From: JAITMY01 sp031553765
GTDB taxonomy: Bacteria; Bacteroidota; Bacteroidia; Bacteroidales; UBA932
Direction of reading: 5' to 3'
Length of the DNA stretch: 64,000 bases
NCBI GenBank assembly: GCA_031553765.1
Contig: JAVBKY010000002.1
Span: forward strand, 124,001-188,000
The translations under genes were made by a program, and so were the position numbers. Below, piece by piece: positions 9,501 to 17,867 of this stretch (positions are counted from its first letter, which is position 1; every line of letters starts with the position of its first letter). Under the pieces are notes generated by a model. The model saw only the letters and a list, made by a program, of their open reading frames with translations. It was not told the DNA's origin and ran no database searches.

Positions 9501-10020
9501 CCGAAGGATCCACCCCAATATCTCCCTCACGTGAGAATCGCTCGTCGCTTGCTCCACCAAACGCCCACACCAGCTCCGTAGCAGCGGGCAGCTGCTTCGC
9601 CTCCACCTGCAACACTACACCCTCTGCATCGGCCATTGCCAAAACGGTAATGCGCAACTTACCTATCCATTTGTCCTCCACTTCGTAAATACGTGCCCCA
9701 GGACGATAGATAGCCTTTACTCGTTCTGCATCACCTAACCACTTACTTTCATTGCCACGAATAACGCCCAGCTGGAGATTACCTCCCATATTGGGCATAT
9801 ACAAACCAAATTCCGGAACATCGCTGGTCTCAACGCGAAAGCCCGTATTCGTCCCATAAAGCGCTCGTGTAAATTTTTGCTTCCCGTTAACCGCCACAAA
9901 ATCCTCCCCCTCCGGAGCATACTGCAGCACGCGCTCCTGTCCGTGCCAATAACCGTCAGCAGCATGTACCTCAACTAAATGAGCAAGCAAGCACACACAC
10001 AGCAATGTATAAAAACGCAT
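6592..10020 (-). CDS. Large six-hairpin glycoside hydrolase-like protein (DUF4450-type)
   Basis: A secreted protein of 1142 residues with signal peptide MRFYTLLCVCLLAHLVEVHA. The N-terminal 300 residues are beta-rich and resemble the DUF4450 region found in Bacteroidota PUL proteins. Residues of roughly 380-720 look like an (alpha/alpha)6 barrel of the type found in GH78, GH95 and related glycosidases (FDPDNDGLYDAYCCIWASD, SSAYNYRANKMAAEIAQKIG, YWQSGRYNEAFKLFKSSILD). The C-terminal 350 residues are beta-rich and unassigned. It follows the GH105 gene by 73 bp, so the two are probably one transcript that acts in depolymerising the left-PUL glycan in the periplasm or on the surface. I cannot assign a bond specificity or catalytic residues; DUF4450 membership is from memory of family features. 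Confidence 0.6.
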   Translation of the reverse strand: MRFYTLLCVCLLAHLVEVHAADGYWHGQERVLQYAPEGEDFVAVNGKQKFTRALYGTNTGFRVETSDVPEFGLYMPNMGGNLQLGVIRGNESKWLGDAERVKAIYRPGARIYEVEDKWIGKLRITVLAMADAEGVVLQVEAKQLPAATELVWAFGGASDERFSREGDIGVDPSDCFALKPNACASNIYALSQNTFQLFYGKDRKLVEALSKGSKGDSNSKNKAKALTGVFPENAMLRLVSPYALATPFGLWQSSVTDGNPMLAGTCAMSGGRQYYLAIQNGEEKKVLAYPDLSSCFSRAEEQRSKMASTVKIQTPDSYFNTLGGALSMAADAIWEPSSWLHGAVGWRMRLNGWRAAYTGDVMGWHDRARAHFDGYAASQVVNVEPTIPHPMQDTALHLARAAKKWGTQMYSNGYICRNPNQTGVMHHYDMNLCYIDELLWHFNWTGDMDYVRSMWPVLERHLAWEKRNFDPDNDGLYDAYCCIWASDALQYNSGAVTHSSAYNYRANKMAAEIAQKIGKDPKLYADEANKILTAINQSLWMDKDGHWAEYKDFMGLKRVHPNAAVWTIYHAIDSKVHDEFQAYQATRYVDTKIPHIPVLAKGLNDEGYATISTTNWMPYSWSINNVAFAEVNHTALAYWQSGRYNEAFKLFKSSILDGMYLGASPGNFGQVSFYDAARGECYRDFGDPVGITSRTLVQGLFGINPDAMNKRWVIRPGFPDGWSYASISTPDVEFDFKREVDTDAYTIKKVEHELVLLVKARAEKIETLTINGKKAAWSLEENAAGYPLVKVVCKALPEQVVEVKWGGSALGVPQYQATASTGSSWHLRSTSKIVDVFDPQGVFSVKERSNNLLSGSIVALSGPHTLFVCLEQGQMKWWQPIDVEVTDSIAKAAPSFVMPNEDAQYEMLNMDSYFNASVSQIFKNTYLTPRSPYTTLQVPTQGIGEWCHPLMLASIDDSGLRAAAKNDVFTTPFGLPFRTPSQAQMPNISFTSLWDNYPEKVDIPLKDKAFHVYLLMAGSTNHMQCHMANAVIKVRYADGSIDSLELVNPENWAPIEQDFYVDGHAFTLKNKRPYRVHFKSGMVSCKLEQDLGIKGVYGRSIEGGAGIILDMQLDPSKNLKSIAVETLSNEVVVGLMAITLVR

Positions 10021-10093
10021 TTTCCTGTATATTTTAAGTATAAAACACTACCTTAACCTCCGGGCACCACAATCAATAACAACCAATCATTCA

Positions 10094-11221
10094 CTATTTT
10101 ATTTTGTACACCTCGCTTCCGGCCAGCAAAAAGCAGCCAACACCATAATCCTCAAAATCAGGCACTTTATCCACACTCAACGGTTGTCCATCCTTTGGCT
10201 CCTTGCCCGTACCCTGTACCCAACCCAAAAAACCGTTGGGTTGCACCGCGTCTTTTACCATTGCATTCCATGCCTTTAGTAGCACCGGCAAGTACTCATT
10301 TCTATCCAAAATGCCCTGGTTGATACCCCACGCCATACCGTAAACAAATAGCGAGGTACCGGTAGTTTCCTTTCCACCATAGTTGGAGGAATCATGCAGG
10401 CTTACATTCCAAAAGCCATCCTCACGTTGGCATGCCTTTAAAGCCTTACCCATTGCCCTAAAATCGTTCAGGTACTCGGCCCGGTGCGCCTCCTTTTGCG
10501 GAATAAGCCCTATCACACGCACCAACGCCGCATAAACCCAGCCATTTCCACGTGACCAGTAGCAGTTTTTTCCGTTAGGCTCTTTGTAAGGAGGCACAAA
10601 ATCAGCATCGCGCCACCATAGCCCCTCCTTAGGGTTATACAAACCGGTCTTACCATGCTTGTTTTTTGTAAAAGAATACATGCGGTACATCTTGTCAAAG
10701 TAGCGCTCATCGTTGAGCAGGACACCCAGCTGCGCCATTACGGGCATTCCCATTTGTATAGCGTCAATCCACGACCAGTCATTATCCTGAGGCGTGTTGA
10801 GCAGCATCTCCATACACGTTTTTATGTTGCGAATTTTTTCGGGGTTGGGCAGCATTTTGTAAAGGTCAACATAGGTTTGACCACAACACTGATCGTCGGC
10901 GTTACGCGTAGTATTGCCGTTGCGCATGCCCCACTTGTGAAACTCAGCCCACCCCAAAGCATACTGATAGTAAGTATCTTTAGGAGAAATCTGATGCATC
11001 GCCATAAGCCCCTCATAGTACACTCCCCGTGTCCAAATATTACTTGGGCGCACCCTGCCATTCACATTGGAGGGAGCCGAAAAATCAGCATACTTGGTCA
11101 TGAAGTAGTAGTTGACCGTTTCCATTGCCTTCAAGACATCCTTTCTGTCAGGCTGTTGTTGAGCACTCAATGTCCATGATAACCCTAGCAGCAAGATTAA
11201 TGATGCGAATAAATTTCTCAT
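10094..11221 (-). CDS. GH105 unsaturated glucuronyl/galacturonyl hydrolase
   Basis: Hydrolase of 375 residues with a signal peptide ending near SAQQQ. GH105 enzymes hydrate the 4,5-double bond left on the non-reducing uronic acid by polysaccharide lyases, releasing the unsaturated sugar. Family signs are the (alpha/alpha)6 barrel phrases NADDQCCGQTYVDLY (Asp109/Asp110), WSWIDAIQMGMPVMAQ (Asp153, aligning with the catalytic Asp of YteR) and SRGNGWVYAALVRV. The C-terminal phrase DFEDYGVGCFLLAGSEV closes the barrel. It heads a two-gene operon with the six-hairpin protein and is preceded by candidate operator site 2. Substrate could be rhamnogalacturonan- or glucuronate-derived oligosaccharides; no lyase is seen in this PUL part. 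Confidence 0.88.
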   Translation of the reverse strand: MRNLFASLILLLGLSWTLSAQQQPDRKDVLKAMETVNYYFMTKYADFSAPSNVNGRVRPSNIWTRGVYYEGLMAMHQISPKDTYYQYALGWAEFHKWGMRNGNTTRNADDQCCGQTYVDLYKMLPNPEKIRNIKTCMEMLLNTPQDNDWSWIDAIQMGMPVMAQLGVLLNDERYFDKMYRMYSFTKNKHGKTGLYNPKEGLWWRDADFVPPYKEPNGKNCYWSRGNGWVYAALVRVIGLIPQKEAHRAEYLNDFRAMGKALKACQREDGFWNVSLHDSSNYGGKETTGTSLFVYGMAWGINQGILDRNEYLPVLLKAWNAMVKDAVQPNGFLGWVQGTGKEPKDGQPLSVDKVPDFEDYGVGCFLLAGSEVYKIK

Positions 11222-11301
11222 TTTTTTTATTATATCATTTTATTAAAAATTACATTCCACTAAATTAGTTTTACAAAAATGTATAAACTTACGACCATAA
11301 G

Positions 11302-11328
11302 GAATAGAGTTTTGTACAAAAGCATGTA
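11302..11328 (-). promoter_or_regulatory. Candidate operator shared with the fasciclin-susCD promoter (site 2)
   Basis: Second copy of the 27-bp element (23/27 identical to 6295-6321), 81 bp upstream of the GH105 start. An imperfect -7 box (minus strand TACATTTTTG, 11274-11283) lies 18 bp downstream. It is the only copy near the two-gene hydrolase operon and ties that operon to the fasciclin-susCD operon. Confidence 0.6.
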
Positions 11329-11345
11329 AAGGGGTACAACAAAAG

Positions 11346-11382
11346 AAAGGGGGCTACCCGAAGAAATCGGACAACCCCCTTT
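11346..11382 (-). terminator. Rho-independent terminator of the hybrid regulator gene
   Basis: Eight-bp stem (AAAGGGGG on the minus strand side paired with CCCCCTTT) around a 21-nt loop, followed in the minus direction by a T-rich run. It lies 22 bp after the regulator stop codon and separates it from the GH105 operon. Confidence 0.75.
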
Positions 11383-11403
11383 TTAACAGCTATTCGGGTA
11401 AAA

Positions 11404-14400
11404 TTAAGATTTTCTTTGATACTGCGATGGCGATTTACCAAACTGTATCTTAAAGCACTTACTAAAGTAGAAAGGATCATTTATCCCCACTTCATACGAC
11501 ACCTCAGACACATTTAAACTTGTGGTACTCAATAACTCTGCCGCTTTTTTTAACCGAATAATGCGTAGATACTCGTTGGGCGAGTGACCCGTTACGCCTT
11601 TCGTCTTTTTATAAAATACGGTACGCCCCATATTTAGCGCTTGCGCAAACTCATCTACCGAAAAATCGGGATTGCTGATATTCTTTTCTATAACATCATG
11701 CAGCTTGTTTAAAAAATCCTTATCCTTATCCGTAAAGCTAATGGTTGGCCGCACCAATCCGGGTTCCTCCACAAAGCGTTGCCTCAACTTCTCGCGCTGC
11801 TCAATAAGCTTCACTATACGCGCCATTAAGAACTTGGGACTAAATGGCTTAATAATATACGCATCGGCTCCGGCCTCAATTCCCTCCAGCTGGTGCTTAT
11901 CTGAAGAGTGTGCCGTAAGCAGGATAATAGGAATATGGCTGGTTTCAAAGTTGCCTTTTAATCGTCGGGTAACCTCAAATCCATCCATTTCCGGCATCAT
12001 CACGTCACACACAACCAAGTCGGGTTGTTCACTCTGCGCCCTTTCTAACCCCTCTAAACCATTCTTAGCCACCTCTATGGTAAAATGCTCTCCCAGCTGC
12101 GCCTGTAAAAACTCCCGTACCTCGTCATCGTCGTCCACCACCAGTAACTTATATTCATGCAAAGGTTTTTCCACGTTCTCCTCCACCTCATCTATAGCGA
12201 CAGAGATACTCTGCGTATCGGAAATTTGTGCTGACAGCTGCCCCTCCACAATCTCCCCTACTTCGTAATTTTTATCCGACAACGGAATGTGTACGCTAAA
12301 ACAGGCTCCTCCAAATTCTGAATCTGCATAGTCTACACCCCCCTTATGCACCATAGCCAACTCTGAGGTCAGGTGCAACCCTACTCCAACTCCACCCGAC
12401 ATGTAGTGTACCTGAGCAAATCGCTTAAACAGCAAATCGCGCTTTTCCCTAGGAATTCCCACTCCGCTATCCAATACGCTTAGCGTAAAGCTATCGTTCG
12501 GTCCCGAAAAGGTTAGGCGCACGGCCACTTTACCACCCTCCGGCGTATTTTTAAAGGCATTGGATAAAAGGTTGTAGCATATCTTATCCATTTTCCCTTT
12601 GTCCAGTAGCATTTGCCTTTCAGGTTCATTTGTTTCGAATAGGAACCTCACCCCCTTCTTCTCCGCTAAATCCTTAAATGTATGGAAAATATCTCGGAAA
12701 AATTCAACAACCTCGGTGCGCTCCAAGTTCAACTCCATTTTATTATTCTGCAGCCTGCGAAACTCCAATAGTTGGTCAATAAGCCTCAGTAAGCGAGCGG
12801 AACTTTTGGATAAAACGGTAACCTGCTTGGCCACTGCTGTCGGCAATTTTTCCTGTAGGGTAAGATTCTCAATAGCACCTCGAATAATCGTCAAAGGCGT
12901 ACGAAACTCGTGCGATATATTGGTGAAAAATCGCAGCTTATACTCCGTTAGCTGCTGCTCCACCTCCACGGCCATATTCAAGCGATGTATTTTTACAAAT
13001 ACATTCCACATAAAATAAATAATACTTGACAAGCAAAACAAGTAAATAAGAATGGCCCACCAGGAACGCCAAAATGGGGGTACAACAACAATATCCAGCA
13101 CGGTAGGCTCTTCATTCCATATCCCAAAGCTGTTGCTGCCCTTTACCACAAACTTGTACCTACCCGCCGGCACATTACGATAGGCTGCAACATTATACCT
13201 TGAAGCCGTATTCCAACTCTTCTCATAACCCTCAAGATAGTACATGTACTGATTAAATTCCGGCTCATGAAAGTTGAGCATGGCAAACTCAATGTTAAAC
13301 GAATTTTGTCCATACCTTAACTTCACCCCCTGCGTCGTGGTAATACTTTCTTTCAATGGCGACTTATCTACCCCCGGTCGAATTTGATTTCCATTTATTT
13401 GCAAACCCGTAAGCACAACCTGAGGCATGTAGGACTCATGCGAAATCTTGGCCGGGTCAAAAATGCAAACCCCATCGTAGCTGCCAAACATTAGCTCACC
13501 ATTGCTTTTGCGCCAGCACGACATCTCATTAAATAAATTTGCCTGACGCTTGTCCGAAAAAGTATAGTTTTCAAATTTTTCCGTATTGGGGTTAAATCGA
13601 GAAATTCCACTTTCGGTGCTTACCCAAATGTTGCCTCGCTCATCTTCCTGTATAGCCTGTATGATTTCATTGGAAAGGCCATTTGCTGAAGCATAATGCT
13701 TAAACCATGAACGCTCCAAAGGATGCTCACGCATCAATAGGTTGAGCCCTCCTCCATTGGTACCAAGCCAAATTCGACCTTGCCTATCCTCCAGCAAGGC
13801 TTTTACTTCATTGTTATTAAGCGTACTATCATTTTTTATATCAAAGTTGAAGTTGACGTAGCGATTTTCATCCTCAATAATCTCATCCGGATCAAAAGCA
13901 TTTACGCCCTCGTTAGTGCCAACCCACATTACACCCTGCCTATCCTGAATTAGCACCCTCATCATATCCTGTCCCGGAGTAAGAGCCGGAATGCGGCGAA
14001 AGTTTAGCTCTCCGTGGCGCTCTTCTGCTAAATGCAAACCTCCACCAAAACTAGCAATCCACATGCGCTCTCGACTATCGCGTATTATGGAAAAAATATT
14101 ATTACTTGACGAAAGTTGTCTATCGTAATCTTTCAATCGGTAGTTACGCGGAGTGCCACTACCGGTTTGGGAAAACACAAATAGCCCCTTACCTTTGGTT
14201 CCCACCCACTTATTACCATTTTTGTCTTCGGCTATGGTATAGGGTAGCCCTCCGGGAATTTGGTGCGCATGCACTCTCCTTAGCAAAGGATCGCACACAT
14301 AAAGGTAGCCGGTACGCGTACCCAACCAGTACCTCTCTGCCGCATCTTGGTAAATTAGCCGCACCGCATTGGCGCGGCTGCCGGCCTCGCTCGGTGCCGG

Positions 14401-15669
14401 ATAGAAGAACTTCGTTGCATAAGTGGTTAGTGAAATTTTTGCAACACCGGCAAACTCCGTTCCCACCCATATTTCACCCGACTTATCCTCCGTTATACAA
14501 AGCATGTAATTTGTGGGCAGAAGTCCTCTTTCAGTAGTATAATGCTGAACTTGACCTCCAGTATGAAGAGCAAATAAACCATTACCATAGGTGGTAATCC
14601 AAATGATATCGCGTGAATCATGATATACCTCATAGCGCTCCATATCTATGGAGGAAAGAATTTTCGAAGGGATTAACTCTATTGGCTCAAAACATCCGTC
14701 GGGCTTTTGCCGCCATATTCTACCCGACATGTTGTACACCCAATGATTGCCCTTATTGTCGGTAAGAAAATTGGCATGGTTCAACTTTACGTTTTGAAAC
14801 AAATGCTCGGCAGATTCCACCAGCATTTTATCCGGATTGAATACGTATACTCCTTGCTTTGCAGCAAGCAGCACAACACCCTGCGAAAACACCTGTGCAC
14901 CGGCTATTGACAACAGCTGCTTACCCGGATAGTCAACCGGCTTGACAAATACTTGTTCCTGCTTATCATAAACATCAACCCGGCTGCTGCTCACAAACAC
15001 CAGGTATTTATCCAACTCCAGCGCACTATAGAATGCTCTACCCTGCAGTACCCTCTCCACCTTACCTCCAACAACCTTAAAAAGACCTGCATCAGTACAA
15101 ATCCATACTTGATGAGCTGCATCCTCAAACAAGTAGTTGACTGAACGCGTTCCCAATATTTTTTTATTAATATGCCAGGATTTCAAGCCCCCAACTTCAT
15201 GCTGAACCCTGCAGCAGCCATCATCTGTTCCCCACAACCACACATCCCCATCTCCCATCACCTGCACGTAGGAAAACTTTTTGCTTACGTTCTGAGGGTC
15301 GTAATCCACAAATGATTCCAAATGTGAATCATAACAACATAGCACATTAGAGGTAGTACGAATCCAAATGTAACCCTCCCCATCCTCCTGCATGCTGCGA
15401 ATCCGATTATCCAGCAGCGAATGAGCCGCCCCAGCTTGAGGCTGCATCACGCTAACCTCCTTACCATTATAGCGATTCAACCCGTTGGTAGTTCCCATCC
15501 ACATAAAACCTTTGCTATCCTGCATCATGCACCTTACCGTATTTTGCGACAAGCCATCGCGGTCGGTAATAGTTTCCACACGCAAAATATCAAATGCATA
15601 CGTTGTTGCCACTGGAACAAGCAAAAACAACATCAACACAAGACTACACCTTACAGGTAAAAAACGCAT
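11404..15669 (-). CDS. Hybrid two-component system sensor/response regulator (HTCS)
   Basis: Single-protein PUL regulator of 1421 residues. Order: signal peptide (MRFLPVRCSLVLMLFLLVPV), about fourteen periplasmic beta-propeller repeats (many with the WIGT/WVGTxxG pattern, residues about 35-790), a Y_Y_Y domain (about 793-858), one membrane helix (about 865-890), a HisKA domain with the H-box SHEFRTPLT (His near 919), a HATPase domain with NLLSNAFKNTP and DSGVGIP, a receiver domain (VVDDDDEVREFL, phospho-acceptor Asp near 1222 in CDVMMPEMDG, Lys in IKPF) and a C-terminal AraC-type helix-turn-helix (about 1323-1421). All key residues are present. HTCS proteins sense oligosaccharides in the periplasm and activate PUL genes; the likely sites are at 6295-6321 and 11302-11328. 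Confidence 0.96.
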   Translation of the reverse strand: MRFLPVRCSLVLMLFLLVPVATTYAFDILRVETITDRDGLSQNTVRCMMQDSKGFMWMGTTNGLNRYNGKEVSVMQPQAGAAHSLLDNRIRSMQEDGEGYIWIRTTSNVLCCYDSHLESFVDYDPQNVSKKFSYVQVMGDGDVWLWGTDDGCCRVQHEVGGLKSWHINKKILGTRSVNYLFEDAAHQVWICTDAGLFKVVGGKVERVLQGRAFYSALELDKYLVFVSSSRVDVYDKQEQVFVKPVDYPGKQLLSIAGAQVFSQGVVLLAAKQGVYVFNPDKMLVESAEHLFQNVKLNHANFLTDNKGNHWVYNMSGRIWRQKPDGCFEPIELIPSKILSSIDMERYEVYHDSRDIIWITTYGNGLFALHTGGQVQHYTTERGLLPTNYMLCITEDKSGEIWVGTEFAGVAKISLTTYATKFFYPAPSEAGSRANAVRLIYQDAAERYWLGTRTGYLYVCDPLLRRVHAHQIPGGLPYTIAEDKNGNKWVGTKGKGLFVFSQTGSGTPRNYRLKDYDRQLSSSNNIFSIIRDSRERMWIASFGGGLHLAEERHGELNFRRIPALTPGQDMMRVLIQDRQGVMWVGTNEGVNAFDPDEIIEDENRYVNFNFDIKNDSTLNNNEVKALLEDRQGRIWLGTNGGGLNLLMREHPLERSWFKHYASANGLSNEIIQAIQEDERGNIWVSTESGISRFNPNTEKFENYTFSDKRQANLFNEMSCWRKSNGELMFGSYDGVCIFDPAKISHESYMPQVVLTGLQINGNQIRPGVDKSPLKESITTTQGVKLRYGQNSFNIEFAMLNFHEPEFNQYMYYLEGYEKSWNTASRYNVAAYRNVPAGRYKFVVKGSNSFGIWNEEPTVLDIVVVPPFWRSWWAILIYLFCLSSIIYFMWNVFVKIHRLNMAVEVEQQLTEYKLRFFTNISHEFRTPLTIIRGAIENLTLQEKLPTAVAKQVTVLSKSSARLLRLIDQLLEFRRLQNNKMELNLERTEVVEFFRDIFHTFKDLAEKKGVRFLFETNEPERQMLLDKGKMDKICYNLLSNAFKNTPEGGKVAVRLTFSGPNDSFTLSVLDSGVGIPREKRDLLFKRFAQVHYMSGGVGVGLHLTSELAMVHKGGVDYADSEFGGACFSVHIPLSDKNYEVGEIVEGQLSAQISDTQSISVAIDEVEENVEKPLHEYKLLVVDDDDEVREFLQAQLGEHFTIEVAKNGLEGLERAQSEQPDLVVCDVMMPEMDGFEVTRRLKGNFETSHIPIILLTAHSSDKHQLEGIEAGADAYIIKPFSPKFLMARIVKLIEQREKLRQRFVEEPGLVRPTISFTDKDKDFLNKLHDVIEKNISNPDFSVDEFAQALNMGRTVFYKKTKGVTGHSPNEYLRIIRLKKAAELLSTTSLNVSEVSYEVGINDPFYFSKCFKIQFGKSPSQYQRKS

Positions 15670-15832
15670 TTCTTTTTCTCCTCTTTACCACAGCATGCAT
15701 TAATAAATATCAACAACACAGGATAGCAAACAGTCCAACCTTATTGTTTCGTGTGGCGACACAAAAATAATAAAATATAGTGAACAAATACAAAAAAGTT
15801 GCAATGTATACTAAAAAGGAAGGAGGTAAAAC

Positions 15833-15870
15833 AAAAAAGCCTTGATAACATGTTGCTATCAAGGCTTTTT
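15833..15870 (-). terminator. Terminator after tRNA-Pro
   Basis: Perfect stem AAAAAGCCTTGATA paired with its complement around an 8-nt loop. In the minus direction the 3' arm continues into a T run. It begins 7 bp downstream of the mature tRNA end. Confidence 0.85.
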
Positions 15871-15876
15871 GCGAAG

Positions 15877-15951
15877 TCGGGGTGACTGGATTCGAACCAG
15901 CGGCCACACGCCCCCCAGACGTGTACTCTAACCGGGCTGAGCTACACCCCG
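15877..15951 (-). tRNA. tRNA-Pro (anticodon GGG)
   Basis: A full cloverleaf is visible: acceptor CGGGGTG/CACCCCG with discriminator A, D arm with AGCTCAG, and a T arm with GGTTCGAATCC. The anticodon stem CACGT/GCGTG encloses the loop CTGGGGG, so the anticodon is GGG. CCA is not encoded. The gene has its own promoter and terminator. Confidence 0.95.
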
Positions 15952-15968
15952 AGCTCATTTTGGGAGTG

Positions 15969-16000
15969 CAAAGGTAGCATTCTTTTATTGAACTTTCAAA
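15969..16000 (-). promoter_or_regulatory. Promoter of tRNA-Pro
   Basis: On the minus strand TTTG (16000-15997), a 20-bp spacer and TACCTTTG (15976-15969) match the Bacteroidota sigma-ABfr consensus. The -7 box ends 18 bp before the tRNA 5' end. Confidence 0.8.
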
Positions 16001-16051
16001 ATTATTCGTCGAAAATTTTGACTACCCTGCATTTTTTATTGCGAAAAGAGC

Positions 16052-17602
16052 TTAATTCAACTCCTCACCCTTTTTATTATAGAAGCTAAAGTCAAGATAG
16101 CTGCTCTCCTGCGAGGCTATAATGGTCAGACTACATTTGTACTTACGCTGCCACTCCTTTCGCTTCGAGCTAAACAAACCCTTATTGAGGTATGCCGCCA
16201 CAAAAGGATGCACACGCAACGTAAGCGTCTTTTCATGGGCTTCAGCAGTGAGGTATGCCACACGACTTTCCAGCTGCTCGTCAAACAATATGCTTGGTCC
16301 CACTTTACCTGTTCCTCCGCACGTAGGGCAGGCCTCCAGCGTTTGAATCTTCATTTCGGGACGCACGCGCTGACGCGTGAGCTGCATAAGTCCAAACTTA
16401 GAGAGCGGTAGTATGTTGTGCTTGGCACGGTCGCGCTCCATCAGCTCCACCATACGCTCGTAAAGTTTTTTACGATTCTCTGCGGAGTGAAGGTCAATAA
16501 AGTCCACTACAATGATGCCCCCCATGTCCCGCAGGCGCAGCTGGCGGGCAATTTCTTGCGCAGCATTTAGATTCACCTCCATTACAGTGGCTTCCTGATC
16601 ATTGCCGCCCTTGCTAGAGCGTATGCCGCTATTCACATCAACCACATGCAGCGCCTCGGTATGCTCTACCACCAGGTAGGCGCCCCCTTTAAGAGAAACC
16701 ACGCGACCAAAACCTGATTTAACCTGCTTGGTTAATCCAAAGTGCTCAAAAATGGGTTCCTGACCATCATACAACTTCACTATTTTCTCCTTCTCGGGAG
16801 CAATAGAGCTGATATAGTCTTTCACCTCATTGTACAGCGACTCGTTATTAACGTATATACTGTTAAATGAAACGTTTAGCAAATCGCGCAACATGGCAGT
16901 TGTGCGGTTCATTTCCGTTGCAATCAGGGCAGGAAAATTTCCCTCGCGCAGCTTGCTGCAACAGGTCTCCCACTGCGCAATGGCTGCGCGCAATTCGGTA
17001 TCCAGCGTAGCCACTTTTTTACCCTCACCCGCCGTGCGAATAATTACACCATAGTTGCGGGGAGTAATACTTTCAAGCAAGCGTTTTAGGCGCTTACGTT
17101 CGTCGTTAGACGAGATTTTTTGAGAAATGGAAACTTTATCAGCAAACGGAATCAACACCATATTGCGGTTAGCAATCGAGATCTCAGCAGTAAGGCGTGG
17201 TCCTTTAGTAGATATGGGTTCTTTGGCAATTTGCACCAGCACAGGCTGCCCCACGGCCAGCACATCGCCTATTTTTCCGTCTTTAGGTAAATCTTTCTCT
17301 AATTTAAATTTGGTAATATCAGGAATGCGCTCCTTTTTTACCAACGCATTCACATATTTGGCTGTAGATAGAAATTGCACGCCCAAATCAAGGTAGTGCA
17401 AAAAAGCATCCTTGTGGTAACCAACGTCCACAAAGGCTGCATTAAGACCGGGCATAATCTTTTTTACCCGTCCCAAGTAGATGTCTCCAACTGAGAAGTT
17501 CGCATTGCTCTGCTCCTTGTGCAGCTCTACGAGCTGCTTATCCTCCAGCAGGGCAATGGTTATTTCGGAGGAAGCTACATCCACAACTAGCTCATTATTC
17601 AT
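16052..17602 (-). CDS. rng: Ribonuclease G/E family endoribonuclease
   Basis: Endoribonuclease of 516 residues that cuts single-stranded RNA in rRNA maturation and mRNA decay. The N-terminal part holds the S1 RNA-binding domain (GDIYLGRVKKIMPGLNAAFVDVG, about residues 35-120). The catalytic part contains VVDVNSG and GGIIVVDFIDLH, which carry the metal-binding aspartates, and the zinc-link motif CPTCGGTGKV that joins two subunits. The length matches RNase G (about 490-520 residues) and there is no long C-terminal scaffold, so no degradosome platform as in E. coli RNase E. It lies downstream of the HU/small basic protein pair, separated by a terminator. Identification is firm; the E versus G name is conventional in this phylum. 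Confidence 0.93.
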   Translation of the reverse strand: MNNELVVDVASSEITIALLEDKQLVELHKEQSNANFSVGDIYLGRVKKIMPGLNAAFVDVGYHKDAFLHYLDLGVQFLSTAKYVNALVKKERIPDITKFKLEKDLPKDGKIGDVLAVGQPVLVQIAKEPISTKGPRLTAEISIANRNMVLIPFADKVSISQKISSNDERKRLKRLLESITPRNYGVIIRTAGEGKKVATLDTELRAAIAQWETCCSKLREGNFPALIATEMNRTTAMLRDLLNVSFNSIYVNNESLYNEVKDYISSIAPEKEKIVKLYDGQEPIFEHFGLTKQVKSGFGRVVSLKGGAYLVVEHTEALHVVDVNSGIRSSKGGNDQEATVMEVNLNAAQEIARQLRLRDMGGIIVVDFIDLHSAENRKKLYERMVELMERDRAKHNILPLSKFGLMQLTRQRVRPEMKIQTLEACPTCGGTGKVGPSILFDEQLESRVAYLTAEAHEKTLTLRVHPFVAAYLNKGLFSSKRKEWQRKYKCSLTIIASQESSYLDFSFYNKKGEELN

Positions 17603-17675
17603 AGCTTCTCTTATTCATTACAACAACGTTAGCAGCGCTTCTACGCGGAACTACGTCGACACATTACAAAACACA

Positions 17676-17708
17676 ACAAACCTAAAGAGCAGAGCGCTTT
17701 AGGTTTGT
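17676..17708 (-). terminator. Terminator of the HU/small basic protein unit
   Basis: Twelve-bp perfect stem (ACAAACCTAAAG and complement) with a 9-nt loop, followed on the minus strand by TTGTGTTTTG. It separates the unit from the RNase G gene downstream. Confidence 0.75.
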
Positions 17709-17731
17709 CAATCATTTAGAAAAAACTAGGC

Positions 17732-17821
17732 CTATTTCTTTTTATGCCTGTTCTTACGCAGGCGTTTTTTCCTTTTATGGGTGGCCATTTTATGTCTTTT
17801 TCTCTTTTTTCCGCAAGGCAT
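17732..17821 (-). CDS. 29-aa basic protein of the AURKAIP1/COX24 (mS38-like) type
   Basis: A very short, very basic reading frame beginning MPCGKKRKRHKMATHKRKKR and ending in RHKKK. It has no acidic residue, and more than half of its residues are Lys or Arg. The pattern MPxGKKRKRHK-ATHKRKKR is widely conserved in Bacteroidota, where it is annotated as an AURKAIP1/COX24-domain protein, related to mitochondrial small-subunit protein mS38. It is likely a small ribosomal-subunit protein that embeds in rRNA. It lies 46 bp downstream of the HU gene and ends before a terminator, so the two are probably co-transcribed. Confidence in expression is high because of the conserved family pattern; the ribosomal role is inferred from the family. 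Confidence 0.82.
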   Translation of the reverse strand: MPCGKKRKRHKMATHKRKKRLRKNRHKKK

Positions 17822-17867
17822 GGCGTTCAAATTTTATAGGTTAATAATTTTTTTCAGGAGATAAGCC

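Noticed and set aside
11672..12268. 198-codon plus-strand open frame, Ser-rich
   Set aside because: It is antisense to the receiver and AraC domains of the HTCS, which are unambiguous.
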